From assembly GCF_041956535.1 (NCBI RefSeq), contig NW_027192193.1:512235-576234 (forward strand): 64,000 nucleotides of DNA, written 5' to 3'. Under the pieces are notes generated by a model. The model was given only the letters and a program-made list of their open reading frames with translations, was not told the origin of the DNA and did no database searches. Of the stretch, positions 57,779-64,000 are shown piece by piece. The position numbers and the translations under genes are program-made. Every line of letters begins with the position of its first letter. The first letter of the stretch is position 1. This stretch comes from Calcarisporiella thermophila CBS 279.70 (taxonomy: Eukaryota; Calcarisporiellomycota).

Positions 57779-60686
57779 ATGTCCACAAGGGAGGCCCTCT
57801 TCGGCAACAATAATAATCCATCAATCCCTTCTCCTACCTCACCCGATGAGAACCGTATGCGAGAAACCGATTTTATGAATACGTTCTTTGGCGGAGTAGA
57901 GCAAAAGGTCGGCGTCGAAAAAGAAATGCGAGAATCAACCTCTTCACTTCGTCGAATGTCGCCAGACACGGGAAGATCGAGAGATGCAGCAGCCACCACA
58001 CTGTCAGGCGGTGCATCACAACCCAAACCGCGCCCAGCAAGTGCAACTATGGAATTTAAACGAGTGGAGAGACCCATATCGACAAGATCCCAGCTGGAAC
58101 GAACAGAGAAGAGATACCGCGCACGAAGACGTGCATTGGGTATGGCGGCCCCATATTTATAAGCGGTAGAGGGCGTGAGTTTTAAAAAAATTTTTTTGAA
58201 AAAGGTCCGCCCATGCGTTCGACATTTTCAGAAGGATCACCGGAAGACGGCGCGGATGATGAAAACTCACCACTTAGACAAGTGACAGATGGTAGGGAAT
58301 CATTTTCGAATTTTTCGTTTGGGTAAACAGCTAAAGTAGTTTCATCAAAGATATGTTGCAAACACCCTATCCGCTTCGAACATTAGATGGCTCTACACCC
58401 CCCAGCTCAGGCGACGGACCAAGTAACCTATCTATATAGGCTTGTTGTCATGGACATAGTATTCAATATAGATTCTCTCATTTAACAATAGATATCGAGA
58501 ATGACGATACCCAACGTGAGCGAGATGATGACGCCGACACCGACAAAGTTTTTCGTTCGTCCATGACAAGTAGGCGATATTTTTCTAACTGTCCAACTAA
58601 TTTGACCGCCCATGTGTTCATCCTGTAACCTAGCTAAAAACATTGAAATGGATCGAACCACCGATTCGACCGCTAGAAGGACCCTGGCCTCCGCGCTCTA
58701 CGCGTCCGAAGGGATGAAAACGACCGAGTTCAACTCCTCTGTGGCTTCTCAGCGTACGCAGAACTCAAAGCTTTCTCCTGCCGAAACACGAACCCCCACC
58801 CTTGAGATCCAACAGGAGCTTCGTGCACCGGTATGTTCGATTTCTACTGATGACTTGTGTAGCATTTAAAAACTAATATTGATGGAAATCTCTTCCAGGC
58901 CACCCCAGGAGTTCGCGCGCTGACTCCTCAGACAGAGAATCGACTAGTCGGCGAGCAGCCGATCGTCTCTAAATTGTTTCCGGTAACTTCAGCCACGAAG
59001 GAGCCCGACAAGCCCCCAAATGACCTGGCATCCATCCCGAACGAGAATGGTCACCACACTTTGCCTGCATCGACACAGAATGTGTTGGTTACTCCCATGG
59101 CGCCCAGTGTTGCCCCATCATCTATGGTGTCGGCTCCAATGATGTCGGCTCCACAGTTCAAATTGGGAAAGGGATTAATACCGGTATGTTAGTATTTTTT
59201 TTTTCATCATTTGGCTTGTTGCCACTAGGCACTCTTCGATCATTAATGCGAGTCCCTTTCACTGATGTTCCTTAGATCAATGGACGACCTTTTACTCGCC
59301 TCGAAATAATCGGACGTGGGGGAAGTAGTAAAGTCTTTAAAGTGATGGACCCTAAGGGGCGAATTTTTGCGTTGAAACGAGTCTCGTTTGATCGTGCCGA
59401 CGCTGCCACCATCGAAAGTTACATTAATGAAATCAATCTTTTGAAGCGCCTCACAAACAATGAAAGAATCATCAAATTATATGATGCCGAGGTGAATAGA
59501 GAAAAGGGGTATTTGCTAATGGTAAAGTAAAACTTATGGCCCGGTTTGACTGGAAGAGCAAGAGGTTGATACTTTTTTTTTTGCATTCATCCGTTGCGTC
59601 TGGTAGCTAATGGAGTATGGCGAGATCGATCTGGCGCATGTGTTGGCAAAGCAGCAGGGCAAACCAATCAATCTCAACTTTATTCGAATGTACTGGGAAC
59701 AGGTGAGGAGCGATTTATCCCGGATGTAGCTCGCCTCTATACCCACACGTAACCGCCCCATCTCCTCTTTTTTCCTTCAGATGCTCCAAGCTGTCCATGC
59801 AATCCACAACGAAAAGATCGTGCATTCCGACTTAAAGCCGGGCAATTTTCTGCTAGTGGAGGGCTCGCTAAAGCTTATCGATTTTGGCATTGCAAAAGCA
59901 ATCGCCAATGATACAACCAATATCCACCGGGACCACCAAGTATGCCCTTCCCATTTACCCCTGCTTCTTTTATACTAACTGTGCGATTCATTCTCTAGAT
60001 CGGCACGGTCAACTATATGTCACCTGAGGCTATTCGCGACACCAATGCGGCCATTGCTGATCAGCCGGGCGTCGGCCGGCTGATGAAGCTTGGCAGACCA
60101 AGCGATGTGTGGTCCCTGGGATGCATCCTCTATCAGATGGTGTATGGCCGCACCCCCTTCTCCCACCTGAACATGTTCCAGAAGCTACAGGCAATTCCCG
60201 ACCAACGCGTACCCATCGAATTCAAAAGAACCGTTGCCATCCCCACCGCCACTCCCACTCCCCCCAACCCCTCCAGCACCGAAAGCACTGTAGCGGAATT
60301 TACGGTAGAGGACGATTTGTTGAAGGTGATGCAGAGTTGTTTGCAGCGAGACCCCAAGATGCGAATGACGATTCCTGAGCTGCTCGAGGACGCATTTCTG
60401 CGACCCGGTGAAAGAAGAAACGGGGGAGAGGGTGTGAGCGTAGACGTATCGCTCGCACAGATGACGGAGCTGGTCCATCAAGTCTTAGGACTGAGGGCGC
60501 AGAGGGCGACCGGCAACTGGACGCGATATGAGGCTGCCAATATTGCAAAAGTAAGAAAGGGGACTGCGTGTTTTCCTATAGCTAGAATATACTCAAGTTT
60601 TTTTATTCTTGCGCCTCCGTTAGACATTATTTGGCCAGCTGAGACAAGGGAAACCGATGCGACTCGACGAGAACGGTTTGCTATAG
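57779..60686 (+). CDS. MPS1: Mps1/TTK spindle-checkpoint kinase
   Basis: Eleven exons close in frame to 731 aa: 57779-58139, 58205-58291, 58351-58422, 58492-58569, 58634-58830, 58899-59183, 59276-59521, 59607-59702, 59781-59939, 59999-60550 and 60624-60686. The first 380 or so residues are disordered, Ser/Thr/Pro-rich. The kinase domain has [11 protein letters not shown] (Gly loop), FALKRVSF (Lys), the Mps1-typical [12 protein letters not shown] in place of [13 protein letters not shown], and [19 protein letters not shown], which is diagnostic for Mps1. [13 protein letters not shown] follows. The last exon ends with [15 protein letters not shown], like TTK. Mps1 phosphorylates KNL1/Spc105 at unattached kinetochores and acts in spindle-pole duplication. 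Reading through the last donor would give an alternative end at 60793, which I reject. Confidence 0.93.
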
Positions 60687-61518
60687 CTTCTTATTGTACT
60701 GTCCTGTTCATCCGCGATAAATACAAACATATAAATATCCCATCCCTGTATCCATCCACCTTTTCTAGTATTTTTTTTTCTTCCCCTTCATAATCTTTCC
60801 CAATGGCTTTTCTTGGATTTTTTTTTCCTCTTCATGTTTGACTGTTGTTCTTTATATCCTTTTATTTCTTCATATCTTAGTGTAAATAAATATCTAAAAA
60901 GGGGATATAGGAGAATGGGCCACGGAGACGAATCCATTTACTCAATAAATTTCCGAGCATCCAAACAACGTAAGCGTAACTCTACGTCGATTGGGTTTAA
61001 CCTTCTTCGCAAAGGGTCCCCCCGAATCCTCACGCCCCGTTCGTCAGGCTCGACCGCGCGAAGAAGAAAGAATCCGCGTCCTGGGAACGCAGCTCCACGG
61101 ATGAGACCACCTTGAGCGACCAGGCTAGGTCAGGCTCGATTGGGCAGTTTGAAAATGCAGCAAGATGACGGCCCCACCCCTTGTGGCTTAATCGCCCCAT
61201 TCGATTTGCATTCAAACTTCCTGGCCGGGCCATTGCTTCTGAAATCTTCTAATAAATAGGAAAGCCAATCATGGCCTAGGGAGGGAAATTCCATCCTGAG
61301 TGATTTTTGTTGTTCTTCTTCAGGACGCAGGAAGCCTGGTTCAAATAGCCCCATTAGAACAATAGGTTTCCAATGCTTGATTTTGGCTAAGAACAGCCAA
61401 ATGCGATCACCCCCCTCATTGTTTTTCTCCTGCTCCTCTTCTTCTCCCCGCGTGTGAGTATAAACTTAGCCAATCCGCTAGAATCCAGCGTTCTCTCTAG
61501 AATCCAAGCATCCATCTT
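60687..61518. other. Intergenic, 832 bp, with one doubtful small ORF
   Basis: Between MPS1 and the PRL phosphatase (both +). A basic ORF begins at 60915 (MGHGDESIYSINFRASKQ..) but is full of Arg/Ser/Pro, has no family match and no clear splice partner. It could be an upstream exon of a transcript variant; not called. Confidence 0.4.
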
Positions 61519-62211
61519 ATGCCAGGAGCGATGAGCAGCCTACCGCTATCCGGGCGCCGACAGCCACGCACGCCTCTTAATTCCATGACGCTGATTGAGA
61601 AGGATGGCATTCGATTTCTGATAACCGATGCCCCCTCCAACTCCAATCTCCATCTCTACATCAAGGTAATGGCATTGTAGATGTGTTGAGTGGCTGGATT
61701 CGCATCTTCATCTCATCATGTGGCCATTGTTGCGCCATCTAGGAATTTGAAAGGCACAATGTGACTGATGTGGTGCGCTGCTGCGAGCCGACCTACTCGA
61801 AGGAGCGCTTGGGGAAAATCCAAGTGCATGACTGGGTAAGCCCGCTTCTCCCATGGCAGAGCCGTTTTGACATGCGATGATAGAGTAGGGCGTGGCTAAA
61901 CCTCTAATCCCACCCGTAACCAGATCTTCGGCGATGGCGAGGCCCCGCCCGTCGAAATAGTCAACCAGTGGCTCAACCTAGTCGAGGAGCGCTTCTCATC
62001 GGACAGCTCTGCCTGTATAGCGACCCACTGTATTGCCGGGCTTGGGCGCGCCCCCGTGCTAGTTGCTCTGGCCCTCATCGAGAGAGGCATGGCCCCTCTG
62101 GATGCGGTCGCGTATCTCCGACGTGTACGCCCTGGATGCATTAACAAGTGGCAGCTGGAGTACATTGAAAACTACAAGAGGAGGAGCAAGTCCAAGTGTG
62201 TTATATGTTGA
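61519..62211 (+). CDS. PTP4A: PRL-type (PTP4A) dual-specificity phosphatase with CaaX box
   Basis: Three exons (61519-61665, 61743-61835 and 61924-62211) give 175 aa, the usual PRL length. The active site is HCIAGLGRAPVLVALALIE, with the CX5R loop as Cys-Ile-Ala-Gly-Leu-Gly-Arg, the PRL form with a small residue after Arg instead of Ser/Thr. The general-acid loop reads W-IFGDGEAPP; PRLs usually have WPFDDG, so the Pro and the first Asp are changed while the second Asp remains. The C-terminus is a polybasic stretch (YKRRSKSK) followed by CVIC, a CaaX prenylation box. PRLs are farnesylated, membrane-bound and control growth and Mg2+ via CNNM proteins in animals. The polybasic tail plus CaaX strengthens the assignment. 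Confidence 0.9.
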
Positions 62212-63038
62212 CTTTAATTTTTTTTAGAGTAGCCCCTATTTTAATGGTAATTCCGAAAAAAAAAAGTTTCACCCTATCTTACACGTTATCAGGCTTTATT
62301 TCTGGTATTTAATCTTTGGAATCATGGGGAATCATTTGTTTTCTCAGCATTTTTTCTTTTTTCAATCCTCTCTCCTTCCACTTTTCGGCTTTCTCGCTTT
62401 ATTTCCTATCTATACACACACACGCAAGTATATATATATATATATTTTTCCTTCTTCTTCTGCTTTTCTCTTTTAAATGCTTTTCGTTGTTCTATTTTAC
62501 AAAATGATAATACTATAGACTTGTTTCTTTTGTTGCAATAACGTGTTCCATTAGCAACCCCATGACTTTCTGCTACTGAAGCTTCTCTCCGCGTTGCACC
62601 CGGAAGTTTGGCCCCCAGGCTGGTCGGCTGGCCGGTTCCCGCGCCATGCAGAGAGGGGTGGACGGCTGCAGCGGCGATCGGGGTTGGTATGGGCAGCGCC
62701 CACGGAGGGCCCAAGATTAGGTTGGAAACTCTATCCCCGCCCCTATTGTGCCATGTGGCATCGGTCGCCAGATATGCACTGCAAAAACACACCCCACCAA
62801 CCAGGGCCGGCCTCCTTAATTAAAATTGGTATATGCCACAAATTCGAAACATCGATTTTTCTCCCAACCATCCCATCTAAAAACTCATTAGCACCATTCA
62901 TCCCGCCGCCCCTCCCGTTTTCCTCCCCTCAATGCTCTTCCCTCCGCTCGTTTTCTCACTCTAATCCATTCGCATTCTTTCTTTTCCCCCCCAATCATCC
63001 CGGGTCGGATTCTGTCTTTTTCTGGATTGCATGGGACA
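62212..63038. other. Intergenic, 827 bp, with a microsatellite
   Basis: Between PRL and the O-fucosyltransferase-like gene (both +). It contains the CA/TA tract listed separately, pyrimidine-rich runs at 62330-62480 and 62870-63000, and a GC-richer segment at 62570-62760 without a convincing ORF. Confidence 0.4.
62412..62445. repeat. CA/TA dinucleotide microsatellite
   Basis: A short (CA)n run followed by CGCAAG and a (TA)n run of about nine units. Simple repeat in a long pyrimidine-rich region. Confidence 0.85.
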
Positions 63039-64000
63039 ATGACCCACCTCTCGCCACATCGATCCCCATCATCCGCATCATTAACCGATTGGGCCCCTCG
63101 ACATCCTCGGCGCCGCACATTTTTCACGATCCTCGGTGCATTCATAGTTATCACGGTGTTTTGGCTCCTCTATTCCGTTCAAGACGGGCGGGGACTGATG
63201 CACCTGTGCCAAGAATGTCAGATGCTGAGTGAAGAACAGACGCTGGCGTCGGCCACGCCGGATTACCTCCTGGAGCTCGAGCAGCTGAACGAGAGGCCCG
63301 TACCCCGCAAGAAAGGGGAGAAATACCTAGCCTATCTGTGTAAGTGCACCAGAGATTTGAACTCTGCCGCGGCCTTTGCTCTGCTGATGCTGACGCTCTT
63401 TCCGAATCCATTAGCCTGCTCGGGATTCCACAATCAGCGGGTTGAGCTGGCCAACGCCATGATGCTGGCCCATCTCCTCAATCGCACGCTCTTGGTTCCG
63501 CCCATCACCCTGGGCAAGGTGGTTGGATGGCGGCCGTACGACAAGCTCCTCAGGACCATTTTGCGGCGTGATCGCCTCAAACTCCGCACCTGCACGCCCT
63601 CCTCGCCCAAGCGGCATACGGACGAGTGCGGGCTCGCCAATCGGTACACCTACTTGCACTGGGACTACCTAATGTCGTTCAGAGATCTGAGGGGGATGCT
63701 GAAGATGAAGAAGCGCCACGACCACACCCCCGAGTGGCTGGAGAGGGAGCTGGGGGTTCGGGGTGAGGACGTGTTCTACATCAAGGACAACTCCATGTAT
63801 GAGTACCGCATCCTGGAATCAAACCAAACCCTTGAAAAGTATAGCTACGGCGTGTCCGTCGACGCGCTGCGAAAGGTCCCCCACAGGCTGCTCCACTTCG
63901 GCAGCATGTTTGGCGGGCAGCGGCTTGCGCTGAGCAAGGAGAACGAGGCGCTGTACCAGCGCATCCTCGAGAGCTTCATGGTGACCCACCCCGCCATCGA
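63039..64000 (+). CDS. O-fucosyltransferase-like type II membrane protein (partial, 3' end beyond right edge)
   Basis: Exon 1 (63039-63339) and exon 2 (63415 to the edge) join in frame. Residues about 35-53 are a signal anchor (FFTILGAFIVITVFWLLYS) after a basic, Ser/Pro-rich cytosolic start, the type II arrangement of Golgi glycosyltransferases. Exon 2 begins with SCSGFHNQRVELANAMMLAHLLNRTLLVPP, the G.(H/E)NQ..ELANA..LA..LNRTLL.P block seen at the nucleotide-sugar site of protein O-fucosyltransferase-related proteins in fungi. The later part (HLLHFGSMFGGQR-type) also fits. The sugar and acceptor are not known for the fungal branch. The second half, with the expected Arg-containing donor motif, lies outside the window. 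Confidence 0.78.
   Translation, partial: MTHLSPHRSPSSASLTDWAPRHPRRRTFFTILGAFIVITVFWLLYSVQDGRGLMHLCQECQMLSEEQTLASATPDYLLELEQLNERPVPRKKGEKYLAYLCKCTRDLNSAAAFALLMLTLFPNPLACSGFHNQRVELANAMMLAHLLNRTLLVPPITLGKVVGWRPYDKLLRTILRRDRLKLRTCTPSSPKRHTDECGLANRYTYLHWDYLMSFRDLRGMLKMKKRHDHTPEWLERELGVRGEDVFYIKDNSMYEYRILESNQTLEKYSYGVSVDALRKVPHRLLHFGSMFGGQRLALSKENEALYQRILESFMVTHPAI

Noticed and set aside
60551-60793. Read-through end of Mps1
   Set aside because: The frame continues by chance, but splicing at 60551/60623 gives [15 protein letters not shown], which fits the family end, whereas the read-through gives AT-rich nonsense.
60915-61115. Short basic ORF between MPS1 and PRL
   Set aside because: Arg/Ser/Pro-rich, with no family and no clear splice partner; kept only as a remark in the intergenic entry.
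1-64000. CRISPR arrays, rRNA, phage or integron features
   Set aside because: No spaced direct repeats or rRNA-like blocks were seen, and the many spliceosomal introns show this is eukaryotic nuclear DNA.

Overview
The window is nuclear DNA from a fungus. The genes are cut by short introns (mostly about 60-100 bp, GT..AG) and lie on both strands. The fungal markers are a Zn2Cys6 transcription factor with the fungal regulatory domain, a Pkr1-type V-ATPase assembly factor, an Mps1 kinase, a fungal-type sugar porter and a Kex2-style secreted precursor. A Virilizer homologue and the HAUS6 augmin subunit are both missing from many yeasts. Together with AT-rich intergenic DNA they fit a filamentous or early-diverging lineage, but I cannot name the species. 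No CRISPR array, rRNA or convincing tRNA was seen.

Left third (1-24 kb): Virilizer (-, runs off the left edge); a BioF-like oxoamine synthase ending in the peroxisomal signal SRL (+); a secreted metallophosphoesterase (+); two small secreted-protein ORFs facing away from each other (7.9-9.2 kb); Pkr1 (-); a bHLH factor (-); 1.7 kb with no recognisable gene; a Nudix CoA diphosphatase (-); a small membrane protein (-); a Zn2Cys6 factor (-); a four-TM protein (-); deoxyhypusine hydroxylase (+); and a Rap1/TERF2IP-like telomere protein (-).

Middle (24-44.5 kb): PEX6 (+), sharing a 162-bp intergenic gap with Rap1; an orphan seven-TM protein (-); a 0.9-kb gap with an 82-bp near-perfect palindrome; HAUS6 (+, 14 exons); a rhomboid protease (-); a second bHLH factor (+); and a ten-exon ABCC (MRP-type) transporter (-).

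Right third (45-64 kb): an MFS sugar porter (-) with a 1.7-kb upstream gap; sorting nexin Snx4 (-); a neurochondrin-family protein (-); a VAP/Scs2-type tail-anchored MSP protein (-); an intronless prokaryote-like cation:proton antiporter (+); a PQ-loop protein of the SLC66A2/Any1 type with a 21-nt microexon (+); Mps1/TTK kinase (+); a PRL-type phosphatase with a CaaX box (+); and the start of a type II membrane O-fucosyltransferase-like protein (+, runs off the right edge).

Most neighbours look like ordinary housekeeping genes with no operon logic. Loose themes recur: peroxisomes (BioF-SRL, PEX6), chromosome segregation and telomeres (Rap1, HAUS6, Mps1) and endomembrane traffic (Snx4, VAP, Any1-like, Pkr1, rhomboid). 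For the multi-exon genes where I give exon coordinates, I joined the exons by hand from GT/AG sites and checked that the reading frame closes. Family calls rest on recognised motifs, not on a database search. The best candidates for something new are the Arg/Phe-rich peptide precursor at 7.9-8.5 kb, the possibly transferred antiporter at 54-55 kb and the foldback palindrome at 30.3 kb.
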